DNA of 64,000 bases from an uncultured Parafilimonas sp. (GTDB taxonomy: Bacteria > Bacteroidota > Bacteroidia > Chitinophagales > Chitinophagaceae), in assembly GCA_903882935.1 (NCBI GenBank), contig CAIRZB010000042.1:1-64000 (forward strand), in the 5' to 3' direction. Made by a program: the position numbers and the translations under genes. The stretch's first letter is position 1, and each line of letters begins with the position of its first letter. The notes beneath the pieces were generated by a model that was given only the letters and a program-made list of their open reading frames with translations, did no database searches and was not told the origin of the DNA. Of the stretch, positions 44,153-53,552 are shown piece after piece.

Positions 44153-47100
44153 ATGAGAAAACTGCTAATCCTACTGCTGTTATGCTTAGGCATTAACCAA
44201 GCTTTTTCACAAAGCCGAACCGTAAAGGGTAAGGTTTTGGATGAAAAAGGTGCGCCTGTTTCTGGGGCCTCCATCCAGGCAAAAGGCACGAAAATCGGTA
44301 CTGTTTCAAGCGACGATGGTTCCTTTGCCATCTCGGTACCCTCGTCTGCAACAACACTGGTTATTACATCAGTTAATTTCACCACGCAGGAAGTTGCGGT
44401 GGGCGACAATTTGTCCATCACCCTAAAAGGCACCGCGGGCAACCTATCAGAAGTATTGGTGGTTGCTTACGGCCAAGTGAAGAAGACCAACCTAACAGGC
44501 TCGTTGGTTACCGTTAAGGCGGGTGAAGTGGAAGACAAACCGTTTACGTCGGTTGACAAGGCATTGCAGGGTGCGGTAGCAGGCCTACAATCGTCCTCCT
44601 CATCAGGCGCACCGGGTGCAGCCACAGATATCCGCATTAGGGGTATCGGCTCCATTACCGCCGATGCTAACCCACTTTGGGTTATTGACGGTGCGGTTGC
44701 CACCACGGGCGACCTTTCTACCCAAACAACCACTGCCAACGCGTTAAGTTCATTAAACCCTGATGATATTGAAAGCATTACGGTGCTAAAAGATGCAGCC
44801 ACGGCTTCTATCTATGGCTCACGCGCGGCCAATGGCGTTATATTGGTTACCACCAAAAAGGCCAAAGCGGGTAAAACCAGTATCAACTTCTCCAGCGAAA
44901 ATGGTAGCAGTTCCTTTGCTTTTAAGCCAACCAACAAACCGCTTAATTCTTTGGAATCGCAAACGCTGCTGCGCCAGTCGCTCATTAACGCCGGTTATGC
45001 CACCGACAACACCAGCGCTGATGCCATTATTACCGACCCCAACAATGGCTTGGGCATAGACCCCAACTATACCAAAACAAATACCAATTGGCTTGATGTG
45101 GTTAGCCGCACCGGCAGCCAGCACCAAGACAACCTGAGCATAAGCGGCGGAGACGGCAAAACGCAATACTATGCCTCAGGCGGATTGTTTAACCAAGTGG
45201 GTACCACCCTTGCATCTGACTTTAAGCGCTACAACGGCAACCTGAGCGTTACCCACAAAGCCAATGACAGGTTTACCTTTACCGCTGGCCTTAACGGTAG
45301 TACCAGCAGCCAAAACACGCCCAATAACAGCGGCTATTTTGCAAACCCGCAACTGGCGCAGTTTTTCTTACTGCCTTGGTACAGCCCATACAATAGCGAT
45401 GGGTCTTACAAATATAACGACCCCCAGAATCAGTTTTCGCTAGGCGGCGGTATTTACAACCCGGTTGTACAAGCAGCTTGGAATAAATACAACCTAAAAC
45501 AAACTGTAATAAGGGGCAATGTTTCTGGTGAATACAAAATACTGGACAATGTAAAATTCACCAGCCGTTACAGCGGTGAGTATTTTGACATTAGTGAAGA
45601 CCAATACCTTAACCCATTGTACGGCGACGGTTACGGCACCCAAGGCTCATCAAACAGCTCGTACAAAAGAATTTACGACTGGACTTGGAGCAACTTTGCT
45701 GATTATAAGCAAAACCTTAACAAGGCACAGGATGTGTACTTTGACCTGAAAGCAGGGTACGAAGCGTACCAGCAAAATGTATATATTTTGCAGGCCGGGG
45801 GCAATAAATTCCCCAGCACGCTGGCATTGCAGTACTTAGCTTCAGCAGCCACGCCTACTGTTGCCTTTTCTGATGTTAACAGCAATACCACCAATTCGCT
45901 TTTTTCCGTGGCCGATGTTAACTACAAAGACAGGTACGTAGTAAGCGGCAGCTACAGGCGCGATGCATCTTCCCGTTTTGGTGCCAACCACAAATGGGCT
46001 AACTTCTATTCTGTGGGCGGTGCTTGGAACATTAACGAAGAGGGTTTTTTGAAAAACAGCAAACTCATCAGCCTGCTTAAATTACGTTCTTCTTACGGCC
46101 AAAACGGTAACCAATCAATCGGCAACTATACCGCGCTGGCAACGTTTGGCTTTGGCAACAACTACACCGGCAACCCTGGCAGTGCCTTGAATAATGTGGG
46201 TAACCCCGACCTTACTTGGGAGAAGAACGCCATATTTAACGTAGGCCTCGATTTTGGCTTGTTTAAAAACCGCTTGTACGGTACAGTTGAGTACTACAGC
46301 CGCAATACCACCAATTTGTTATTGGGTGTGCCATTGTCGTTAACGGCCGGTGTACCCAACGGCACGCAAAACAGAAACGTTGGCGCCATGACCAACAAGG
46401 GTTACGAAATTACCCTAGGCGGCAAGCCTATTGTAACCAAAGATTTTTCTTGGGATGTTAGTGTAAATTTATCGCACAACACCAATAAGGTTACCGCTTT
46501 GTATTTAAACAACCCCGTGCCTTACGGCCCTTTCGGCCAGTTTAACATTACTGTTGGCCACGACATACAGGAGTATTACATGCAACAATGGGCTGGCGTA
46601 AACACCACAGACGGCACCCCGCTTTGGTATACTGACGGCACCCACACCAAAACTACCGGCAAATATGGCGAAGCGGCACCGTCGCTATCTGGTAAATCAG
46701 CCTCGCCAAAGTATTTTGGTTCATTCAACAATACGTTCTCGTATAAAGGCCTGTCATTACAAGTACAGCTCTACTACAATTTTGGCAACTACATTGATGA
46801 CATTTGGGGTAGCTACAATAGCAGCGACGGCGCGTACTTAGGCATTTTTAACCAAATGACCGATGAATTGGCAGCCTGGCAAAAACCCGGTGACAAAACA
46901 AATACGCCAAAAATTGTGTACGGCGGCAACAACAATTCGTTTTATACATCAACCAGATTTGTATACAAAGGCGATTATATAAGGTTAAGAAACGTTGACC
47001 TAAGCTACGCGATACCCAAAACGTTGTTGAAAAAGGCGCATATTTCAAGCTTATTGCTGTACGTAAGGGGTACAAACCTGCTAACACTGGGTGCAGACAA

Positions 47101-47200
47101 ACATTTGCCTTTTGACCCAGAAGCAGGTGTATCCAGCGAAGGTAACCTTAACGTGTATTTGCCTAAAACCATCACAGGCGGTATAAAAATTGGCCTGTAA
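44153..47200 (+). CDS. SusC/RagA-type TonB-dependent outer membrane transporter
   Basis: A 1015-residue beta-barrel receptor from the ATG at 44153, which follows the mature-family pattern with a signal peptide ending FSQ; an ATG at 44111 adds 14 residues. Residues 24-100 form the carboxypeptidase-D-like repeat (VKGKVLDEKGAPVSGASIQ), 110-230 the plug (ADIESITVLKDAATASIYGSRAANGVI region), and the rest the barrel ending ITGGIKIGL. There is no N-terminal anti-sigma-interacting extension. With the SusD partner it imports oligosaccharides; arabinan or galactan fragments are suggested by context only. Confidence 0.95.
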   Translation: MRKLLILLLLCLGINQAFSQSRTVKGKVLDEKGAPVSGASIQAKGTKIGTVSSDDGSFAISVPSSATTLVITSVNFTTQEVAVGDNLSITLKGTAGNLSEVLVVAYGQVKKTNLTGSLVTVKAGEVEDKPFTSVDKALQGAVAGLQSSSSSGAPGAATDIRIRGIGSITADANPLWVIDGAVATTGDLSTQTTTANALSSLNPDDIESITVLKDAATASIYGSRAANGVILVTTKKAKAGKTSINFSSENGSSSFAFKPTNKPLNSLESQTLLRQSLINAGYATDNTSADAIITDPNNGLGIDPNYTKTNTNWLDVVSRTGSQHQDNLSISGGDGKTQYYASGGLFNQVGTTLASDFKRYNGNLSVTHKANDRFTFTAGLNGSTSSQNTPNNSGYFANPQLAQFFLLPWYSPYNSDGSYKYNDPQNQFSLGGGIYNPVVQAAWNKYNLKQTVIRGNVSGEYKILDNVKFTSRYSGEYFDISEDQYLNPLYGDGYGTQGSSNSSYKRIYDWTWSNFADYKQNLNKAQDVYFDLKAGYEAYQQNVYILQAGGNKFPSTLALQYLASAATPTVAFSDVNSNTTNSLFSVADVNYKDRYVVSGSYRRDASSRFGANHKWANFYSVGGAWNINEEGFLKNSKLISLLKLRSSYGQNGNQSIGNYTALATFGFGNNYTGNPGSALNNVGNPDLTWEKNAIFNVGLDFGLFKNRLYGTVEYYSRNTTNLLLGVPLSLTAGVPNGTQNRNVGAMTNKGYEITLGGKPIVTKDFSWDVSVNLSHNTNKVTALYLNNPVPYGPFGQFNITVGHDIQEYYMQQWAGVNTTDGTPLWYTDGTHTKTTGKYGEAAPSLSGKSASPKYFGSFNNTFSYKGLSLQVQLYYNFGNYIDDIWGSYNSSDGAYLGIFNQMTDELAAWQKPGDKTNTPKIVYGGNNNSFYTSTRFVYKGDYIRLRNVDLSYAIPKTLLKKAHISSLLLYVRGTNLLTLGADKHLPFDPEAGVSSEGNLNVYLPKTITGGIKIGL

Positions 47201-47241
47201 CCAGCCGTTGTAATTATTTGCTGAACTCAAATTGAATTAAC

Positions 47242-48660
47242 ATGAAAAAAAATACAAACAGATTTTATTGGATGGCGGTTTGCGCGGCGGTAATGCTGGC
47301 CGGTTGCGCAAAGGATTTTACCGTACAAACGCCTAAAGATTCCGTGCCGCTGGACCAAGCCTTGAATACCGTTAGTGCCCTTAACAACGCACTAGATGGC
47401 ACATATGCACAACTAAGGGCTGTTGGCATATACGGCCGCGACTATTTGGTGCTTGGCGACATACAGTCCGATAATACTTACGTTGAAGTTAGAAACTCGG
47501 GCAGGTATCTTTCACAATACAACTACAGCGTAACAACCGGCGATGGCGTGGTTGGCGAAATGTGGAGTGCCGCCTACACTGGCATACAAAGGGCCAACCA
47601 AATCATCAATGCAAAGGTTACTGCCGCAGGCGCAGCTGCCGTAAAAGCACAGGCATATGCCATACGCGCACTGCTGTATTTTAAATTGGTGAATATTTTT
47701 GCCAAACCTTACACTGACGACCCTACGGCTTTGGGTGTACCCATTATTTTAACCTACGACCCGTATGTGCTGCCAAAACGCAACACCGTTAAAGAAGTGT
47801 ATACCCAAATTGTGGCAGACTTACAAGCCGCCGTTAAGGATGCACCAGACTATACCAACTCAGTACACCTAAGCAAATATGCTGCCGAGGCGTTACTGGC
47901 AAGGGTTTACCTGTACATGGGCGACAACACCAATGCAGAAACTGCCGCGGTTGACGTTATTAATAACAGTGGGTTTACGTTGGCCACCCCATCCGATTTA
48001 GGTGCTTTTTGGGCCAACCCTGCCATACAGAGCAACCAAGAGGAAGTAATGTTTGAGGTGGATGCCGATGCCATTAACAATAACGGTTATGATGACGTGG
48101 CCGGTATATATGTGGACGGCTACCAAGACCTTTACGCATCATCAAGTTTGTATAACTTATACACTTCAACCGATGTGCGCAAAAGCCTTATGACGCCAGG
48201 CGTTACCAAAAGCGGTGCCGGGGCGTACTTGGTATACAAATTTCCCAATGCGTTAAATGCAGACAGGGACAATTTGAAAGTGATACGCCTTGCAGAGGTG
48301 TACCTGATAGCCGCCGAAGCAGCTTTGCCAGCCAACGAGGGTGCAGCATTAACCTATTTAAATACCTTGGTATCGCAACGTGACCCAGGGCTGGTATATT
48401 CCTCCACTGGCAGCCAACTGCTGACAGATATTGTGAACGAAAGAAGGAAGGAGCTTGCTTTTGAAGGCGACCGCTTTTACGACCTTAACAGGCTTAAAAA
48501 AGCCATCACCCGCAAATCAAACCCAGGTGCCATACCCGCCGGGCAGGGCAATGTAAACTTAAACATTGCCTACCCCGACACTAGGCGTGTTGCCCCTATT
48601 CCGCTTTCTGAAATTCAGGCGAATGCAAACATAGCCGGCCAGCAAAACCCGGGTTATTAG
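47242..48660 (+). CDS. SusD/RagB-type nutrient-binding lipoprotein
   Basis: A 472-residue surface lipoprotein (lipobox LAGC, Cys22) that caps the SusC channel and binds glycan. TPR-like helices lie in the middle (KAQAYAIRALLYFKLVNIFAKPY), and the C-terminus has the family pattern RRKELAFEGDRFYDLNRLKK and PIPLSEIQANANIAGQQNPGY. It starts 41 bases after susC in the same operon. Confidence 0.95.
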   Translation: MKKNTNRFYWMAVCAAVMLAGCAKDFTVQTPKDSVPLDQALNTVSALNNALDGTYAQLRAVGIYGRDYLVLGDIQSDNTYVEVRNSGRYLSQYNYSVTTGDGVVGEMWSAAYTGIQRANQIINAKVTAAGAAAVKAQAYAIRALLYFKLVNIFAKPYTDDPTALGVPIILTYDPYVLPKRNTVKEVYTQIVADLQAAVKDAPDYTNSVHLSKYAAEALLARVYLYMGDNTNAETAAVDVINNSGFTLATPSDLGAFWANPAIQSNQEEVMFEVDADAINNNGYDDVAGIYVDGYQDLYASSSLYNLYTSTDVRKSLMTPGVTKSGAGAYLVYKFPNALNADRDNLKVIRLAEVYLIAAEAALPANEGAALTYLNTLVSQRDPGLVYSSTGSQLLTDIVNERRKELAFEGDRFYDLNRLKKAITRKSNPGAIPAGQGNVNLNIAYPDTRRVAPIPLSEIQANANIAGQQNPGY

Positions 48661-48689
48661 CAATAGCGCATGTTAATTGAACAATATAA

Positions 48690-48718
48690 GAGCCGTCCTT
48701 AACTAGGGCGGCTTTTTA
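48690..48718 (+). terminator. Intrinsic terminator of the susCD operon
   Basis: GCCGTCC pairs with GGGCGGC (one G-T pair) across a 7-base loop, followed by T5, about 30 bases after the susD stop. Confidence 0.85.
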
Positions 48719-49000
48719 ATTGGCGACAAAATAGGGTTGGGCGATACTAATAAAACACCGCAGACTTACAGGGATAATCTCGAAAGGGCAGGCGCATCTT
48801 CATGCACTGCCTGCGAGCCTTGGAAGCTATAGCCTTTTGCGTTTATCGCATGCTGTAATTGATTAAATTCGGACGGGTATTAGTCCGTTTACCCGCAAAA
48901 AAACACCGACACCCTATTAAACCCACAGCCAATGATGGTTACCATACAAAGCACGCCCATCTTTTATACATTGTTGCCCGCCTTGCCGTGGTTTGGCAAA
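48719..49000. other. Spacer between convergent susD and lactonase genes
   Basis: No gene found. Small inverted repeats exist (GCAGGCGCAT with ATGCACTGCCTGC near 48790-48815; CGGAC with GTCCG near 48870-48887). No tRNA-like cloverleaf could be drawn. Confidence 0.4.
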
Positions 49001-49030
49001 TAAAAAAGCCGCACAAAATTTTGTGCGGCC
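49001..49030 (-). terminator. Intrinsic terminator of the lactonase gene (minus strand)
   Basis: A perfect 22-base palindrome GCCGCACAAAATTTTGTGCGGC at 49008-49029; on the minus strand it is followed by a run of T. Confidence 0.9.
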
Positions 49031-49052
49031 TACAATATTGCCATTACAAAGG

Positions 49053-50192
49053 TTAATTTACCGGTACCATCTTCAAACAAACAGGGGAAGGCACTTCAAT
49101 TGTTACGTGGGTGTCTTCCAAAATGCCAAAGTTTTTATTGATGATGAATATCTGTATGTTATTGCCGTCGCGGTTGGCCACCAGCAAAAAACGGCCGGTG
49201 GGGTCAATCATAAAATTGCGGGGGTGTATGCCCACTGGTTGGTGCCCATTGGGTACCAATGTACCGTCGCTGCTAACCTTGTACATGGTAATGTCGTTAG
49301 CAGTTGCACGGTTAGTGGTGTACAAAAACTTGCCGTTGGGGCTAATGTCAATCTCAGCACTGCCTTTGTCGTCCTTGGTTTTGGTATTGTCCGACTCGAT
49401 GGTTTGTATCGCCGTCAACTGCCCATCGGCACTGTTGTATTGGTAGGCAATCACATTGCCAGACAGCTCGTTTAATAAGTATGCAAATTTTTTATCGGGG
49501 CTAAACACAAAATGGCGTGGGCCGCTACCGTCAGGTATTTCGTAATACGCAGGGTCCAGCGCAGTTAAAGGGGCGTTGGCATCGGTTGGCTTAAAGCTAT
49601 AGCGGTACAGGCGGTCGTTACCCAAGTCGGCCGCATACAGGTATTTTTGGTCGGGGCTAAATACGGTACTGTGCACATGCGGCATCTCTTGCCGTTTAAC
49701 GTTTACGCCGTAACCATCGTGGGCAATTACTTGCACAGCTGGTTGCAGGCCGCCATCGGCACCGGTTTTCAACACGGCCATGTTGCCGCCGCTGTAATTG
49801 GCCACCACCACATTTTTACCAGATGAATCAATGGTTATGTAGCATGGGTCGTCGCCACCTGCGGGCTGTTTGTTTATCAAGGTAAGGCTGCCTTTTTTCT
49901 TATCCAAGCTAAACGCGCTAACAGCACCGGGTGTAGCGTCGCCATGGTCCTCGTTTACAGCATATACATATTTCTGGTCCTTTGAAATGGCCAAAAAGGA
50001 AGGGTTTGATGTTTTAACGGAGCCAACCAAGTTGCTCTCGTTCCTGTTGGGGTTAAACCGGAATACATAAATACCGTCGCTTTTGCTGGGGGCATTGGTG
50101 TAGGTGCCTACCAACAAATAATAGATGGGGTTTTGTGCATGCACAAACGAAATTGACAAGAGCAACAAAACTGCAAGCAGAATTTTTTTCAT
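49053..50192 (-). CDS. Exported lactonase-family seven-bladed beta-propeller protein
   Basis: A 379-residue protein with signal peptide (MKKILLAVLLLLSISFVHAQ) and repeated propeller blades such as FSPDQKYLYAADLGNDRLYRY, FSPDKKFAYLLNEL and ISPNGKFLYTTNR. It matches the YbhE-type 6-phosphogluconolactonase family, and PHVHSTVFSPD is a known signature. A periplasmic location argues against 6-phosphogluconolactone as substrate; a sugar acid lactone, such as arabinono- or galactonolactone, is possible. Convergent with susCD. Confidence 0.88.
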   Translation of the reverse strand: MKKILLAVLLLLSISFVHAQNPIYYLLVGTYTNAPSKSDGIYVFRFNPNRNESNLVGSVKTSNPSFLAISKDQKYVYAVNEDHGDATPGAVSAFSLDKKKGSLTLINKQPAGGDDPCYITIDSSGKNVVVANYSGGNMAVLKTGADGGLQPAVQVIAHDGYGVNVKRQEMPHVHSTVFSPDQKYLYAADLGNDRLYRYSFKPTDANAPLTALDPAYYEIPDGSGPRHFVFSPDKKFAYLLNELSGNVIAYQYNSADGQLTAIQTIESDNTKTKDDKGSAEIDISPNGKFLYTTNRATANDITMYKVSSDGTLVPNGHQPVGIHPRNFMIDPTGRFLLVANRDGNNIQIFIINKNFGILEDTHVTIEVPSPVCLKMVPVN

Positions 50193-50299
50193 GAATAATT
50201 TTTTAAAAGTTCTCTAAGATAATACGAAATGGCCAACCGTTTTATTATCACCGCAATTCTTAACAAATGCTAAAAAAAAGCCGCCGCCAACCGCCGCCG

Positions 50300-50779
50300 T
50301 TATGTTACTGACTCAGGCCACAGCGGCAACGCCTCCAACGGCACCAGCGCCCCGCCCTGCCTGCTAAAAACCGCCGCATAAAGCCCGTTGGTAATGGTAA
50401 GGTACGGTACAGGCACGCTCATGTTATAGGTTAAAATTTGCCGTAGCACCAAATCATCCAGCGGTACCTCCATTTCCTTGCACTCCACAATCATCCAAGG
50501 CGCGCCTTGGCAATACACCACTATATCGCACCGTTTTTTAACATCGTGCAGCCAAATTTCTTTTTCCACCGCCATCAGAGCGGCGGGGTACCCATGCACT
50601 TGGGCCAGGTATTGTATAAAATTTTGCCGCACCCATTCCTCGGGCGTAAGCCGCACCCATTTTTTGCGGATATCATCCCATATCAATTCCTTACCCTGCG
50701 CCTCCTTCATTTTAAAAGTATATTCAGGGTATTTAATTTTTACCATGGGCAAATGTAACATTTGAAATTGCGGATTCAA
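50300..50779 (-). CDS. HsdR N-terminal-like nuclease-domain protein
   Basis: A 159-residue protein with the type I restriction enzyme R protein N-terminal fold. Residues 44-105 carry a PD-(D/E)xK-type core: Glu72, Asp85 in KRCDIVVY, and Glu99-x-Lys101 in MIVECKEME. VRQNFIQYLAQVHGYP is also typical. Stand-alone versions are common and conserved in Bacteroidota, without helicase, HsdM or HsdS genes, so a restriction role is unlikely. A start at residue 12 (MVKIKY) is also possible. Confidence 0.8.
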   Translation of the reverse strand: MNPQFQMLHLPMVKIKYPEYTFKMKEAQGKELIWDDIRKKWVRLTPEEWVRQNFIQYLAQVHGYPAALMAVEKEIWLHDVKKRCDIVVYCQGAPWMIVECKEMEVPLDDLVLRQILTYNMSVPVPYLTITNGLYAAVFSRQGGALVPLEALPLWPESVT

Positions 50780-51079
50780 TGCCTTTTAATTTAGCCTTTA
50801 TGTAGGTTGTGTGGGCATTGCAGAAGGCACTCGTACAGCTTTGTGTCTTCACAAATCACTTAGTTGAAAGACATGGATTGCTGATTTGATGATTTTAAGA
50901 TATATAGACGCACCTATAAGCCCTTATTTACTTACGCCAGCTATGAGGTTATTACCTAGACCGTTGAAACTATCGGGTATTATGGGAAGTGATAAAATAA
51001 CTCAATATCTTAACAGCAACTGCCGCCACCACCCCAAAACAGACCGCATGTTTTTAGTAATTTTGTTAAATTTCTCACG
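50780..51079 (+). other. Intergenic region upstream of AMP nucleosidase
   Basis: No supported gene. TAATTTTG at 51058-51065 matches the -7 consensus TAnnTTTG, but lies only 15 bases before the AMP nucleosidase start and has no TTG at the -33 distance. Confidence 0.35.
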
Positions 51080-51850
51080 ATGAAAACAAAAGAGGAGATT
51101 GTAAATAACTGGCTGCCGCGGTACACCGGTGAGGAATTGAAAAATTTTGGCGGGTACATATTGCTCACCAACTTCAGTAATTATGTTGAGTTGTTTGCGG
51201 CTTGGGGCAAGGTTAAGGTGGTAGGGCGAGACAGGCCTTTTCAGTGTGCCACAGCTGACGGCATAACCATTATTAATTTTGGCATGGGCAGCCCCGGCGC
51301 AGCCACGGTTATAGACCTGCTGTCGGCCATAAAACCCCAAGCGGTGTTGTTTTTGGGCAAATGCGGCGGGCTAAAAAAACGAAACAATATTGGCGACCTG
51401 ATACTGCCCATCGCGGGTATACGCGGCGAGGGCACCAGCAATGATTACTTCCCCCCTGAAGTACCGGCACTGCCCGCGTTTGCGTTGCAAAAAGCTATTT
51501 CGACCACCATACGCGATTACAAAGTAGACTATTGGACGGGTACCGTGTACACCACCAACCGCCGCGTGTGGGAGCACGACGAGGTGTTTAAAGATTACCT
51601 GAAAAAAATTCGCGCCTACGCCATTGACATGGAAACTGCCACCATTTTCTCCGTGGGCTTTTACAACAAAATACCCACGGGTGCACTTTTGCTGGTAAGC
51701 GACCAACCGATGATACCCGAGGGCGTTAAAACCAGCGAAAGCGATAAAAATGTTACCGCCCAATTTGCCGAGCAACACTTAAAAATTGGCATCGATTCGT
51801 TAAAGCAGCTCATTAACAAAGGGCTTACGGTTAGGCATTTGCAGTTTTAG
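51080..51850 (+). CDS. amn: AMP nucleosidase
   Basis: A 256-residue enzyme of the short Bacteroidota AMP nucleosidase type, cleaving AMP to adenine and ribose-5-phosphate. It has the nucleoside phosphorylase fold: INFGMGSPGAATVIDLL, VLFLGKCGGLKKRNNIGDLILP, YAIDMETATIFSVGF (base and ribose site Met/Glu) and LLVSDQPM. E. coli Amn has an added N-terminal domain that is missing here, as usual for this group. Product ribose-5-phosphate could join the pentose pool. Confidence 0.9.
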   Translation: MKTKEEIVNNWLPRYTGEELKNFGGYILLTNFSNYVELFAAWGKVKVVGRDRPFQCATADGITIINFGMGSPGAATVIDLLSAIKPQAVLFLGKCGGLKKRNNIGDLILPIAGIRGEGTSNDYFPPEVPALPAFALQKAISTTIRDYKVDYWTGTVYTTNRRVWEHDEVFKDYLKKIRAYAIDMETATIFSVGFYNKIPTGALLLVSDQPMIPEGVKTSESDKNVTAQFAEQHLKIGIDSLKQLINKGLTVRHLQF

Positions 51851-52279
51851 TAGAAACGTGGTAGTTATTCCGGGCAACGGCCCTAAAAAAACATCTATTG
51901 TAATAAACTACCCTTGTTTTACGCCCCTATTGTTTTTCTTGCGCAAACCGTATAAGCACCAGCGCCTACCCCCAACCTTGCTATTGGCCAGTCTCAGGCA
52001 TGAGGCTAACATTCGTCAGCAAAAAGTACACAAACCCCCATTAATTTTGGCACCATATGGCTATTTGCAATAGTGGCCACCATGGGTACCATCATGCATA
52101 TTAAATAACCCACAAACAACAACCTACACCTTAGCATTACACGTTTTGGGCTGCGGTGCTGTTGTTGCCAAATATGGCACAGTTAGTGTTTACATAATCT
52201 GCCCGATGAGTGCTTGGGCGACCTATTTAGCAAAAACATTGGGCAAAAACAGCTTTACACAAATATTTGACAACAACTT
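51851..52279 (+). other. Intergenic region upstream of acetate kinase
   Basis: A 71-codon frame at 51858-52073 has no signal or domain and is not credited. No terminator or strong promoter match was seen. Confidence 0.4.
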
Positions 52280-53476
52280 ATGCAACTAGAAAATTCAACG
52301 GTGTTAACCATCAACGGCGGCTCATCCAGCATAAAGTTTGCGGTATATGAAATGGCCGGCAACATGGTTTGCACCCTGTCGGGAAAAATAACCCGCATCG
52401 GCACCGGCAGCCCAGACTTTATAGTTACCTACAACAGAAGCCTTGAAACAAACAGCATTCCCTTTAAAGCCGCCAACTTTAAAGAAGCCGCCGGGTTTTT
52501 GGCCGATTGGCTGGAAAGGCAGCCCGGATTTGCGCAAATTACTTGCATAGGCCACCGCGTAGTGCACGGCCTTAAACATACCCATGCGGAAATAATCCGC
52601 GACCGCTTATTGGCGGAGTTAACCGGCATTACTGCCTACGACCCCGACCACCTGCCCGCAGAAATTGAAATGGTGCAAACATTTAAAGCCCGCCACCCCG
52701 GCTTGATGCAGGTGGCATGCTTTGACACCGCCTTCCATACCACCATGCCGCGTGTGGCTAAAATACTGCCCATACCACGCCGCTTTGATGCAGCGGGCAT
52801 ACAGCGGTACGGCTTTCACGGGCTGTCGTACACCTACCTAATGCAAAGCCTTACCGCCGCAGTGGGGGATGTGGCTGCAAACGGCAGGGTAATACTGGCG
52901 CACCTTGGCAGCGGGGCCAGCCTGGCCGCAGTAAAAAATGGCCAAAGCGTTGATACCACCATGGGTTTTACGCCCGTGGGCGGGATGGTAATGGGTACCC
53001 GCACCGGCGACATAGACCCCGGCGTTGCCTGGTACATGATGCAGAGTGAGGCGATGACACCCGAACAGTTTAACAGCATTATCAACCACGAGTCGGGGCT
53101 GCTGGGCGTATCTGGCCTTAGTGCCGACATGCAGGACTTGCTAAGTGCAGAAAAAACAGACGTTCAAGCGGCAGAAGCGGTGGAGCTTTTTTGTTATTCG
53201 GCAAAAAAATGGATTGGCGCTTTTACCGCCGTGTTGGGCGGCGTAGATATTCTGGTGTTTTCCGGAGGGGTTGGGGAAAACGCGCCCATTATACGCAAGC
53301 GGATATGCGAGGGCCTTGGATACCTTGGCATTACCATTGACGAGGGGAAGAACGACCTGAATGCCCCCATTATTTCAAGCACGGACGGTATAGTAAAGGT
53401 GATGGTTATACCCACCGACGAAGAATTGATGCTTGCAAAAAGCGCAACGGCTATTTACGCCGTGGCCAAACCATAG
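52280..53476 (+). CDS. ackA: Acetate kinase
   Basis: A 398-residue acetate/propionate kinase forming ATP and acetate from acetyl phosphate. The N-terminal phosphate-binding signature is LTINGGSSSIKFAVYE; others are FDTAFHTTMP, RYGFHGLSYTYLMQ, ILAHLGSGASLAAV and FSGGVGENAPIIRKRIC. Standard length. It is 76 bases upstream of phosphoketolase and surely works with it, converting the acetyl phosphate it makes into ATP. Confidence 0.95.
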   Translation: MQLENSTVLTINGGSSSIKFAVYEMAGNMVCTLSGKITRIGTGSPDFIVTYNRSLETNSIPFKAANFKEAAGFLADWLERQPGFAQITCIGHRVVHGLKHTHAEIIRDRLLAELTGITAYDPDHLPAEIEMVQTFKARHPGLMQVACFDTAFHTTMPRVAKILPIPRRFDAAGIQRYGFHGLSYTYLMQSLTAAVGDVAANGRVILAHLGSGASLAAVKNGQSVDTTMGFTPVGGMVMGTRTGDIDPGVAWYMMQSEAMTPEQFNSIINHESGLLGVSGLSADMQDLLSAEKTDVQAAEAVELFCYSAKKWIGAFTAVLGGVDILVFSGGVGENAPIIRKRICEGLGYLGITIDEGKNDLNAPIISSTDGIVKVMVIPTDEELMLAKSATAIYAVAKP

Positions 53477-53552
53477 GGTTAGGTAATCCGCAACGTTTCA
53501 TTAAAAACCGGCTACGTGCTGTGGAGTATAAAAAAAACAAAAATTTACATAC

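Noticed and set aside
48719-49000. tRNA or other structured RNA between susD and the lactonase
   Set aside because: Inverted repeats exist but no cloverleaf or known RNA fold could be drawn.
50300-50779. Type I restriction system
   Set aside because: Only a short HsdR N-terminal-like domain is present; helicase, methylase and specificity genes are missing.
51858-52073. 71-codon gene upstream of ackA
   Set aside because: No start context, signal or homology; composition is that of a chance frame.
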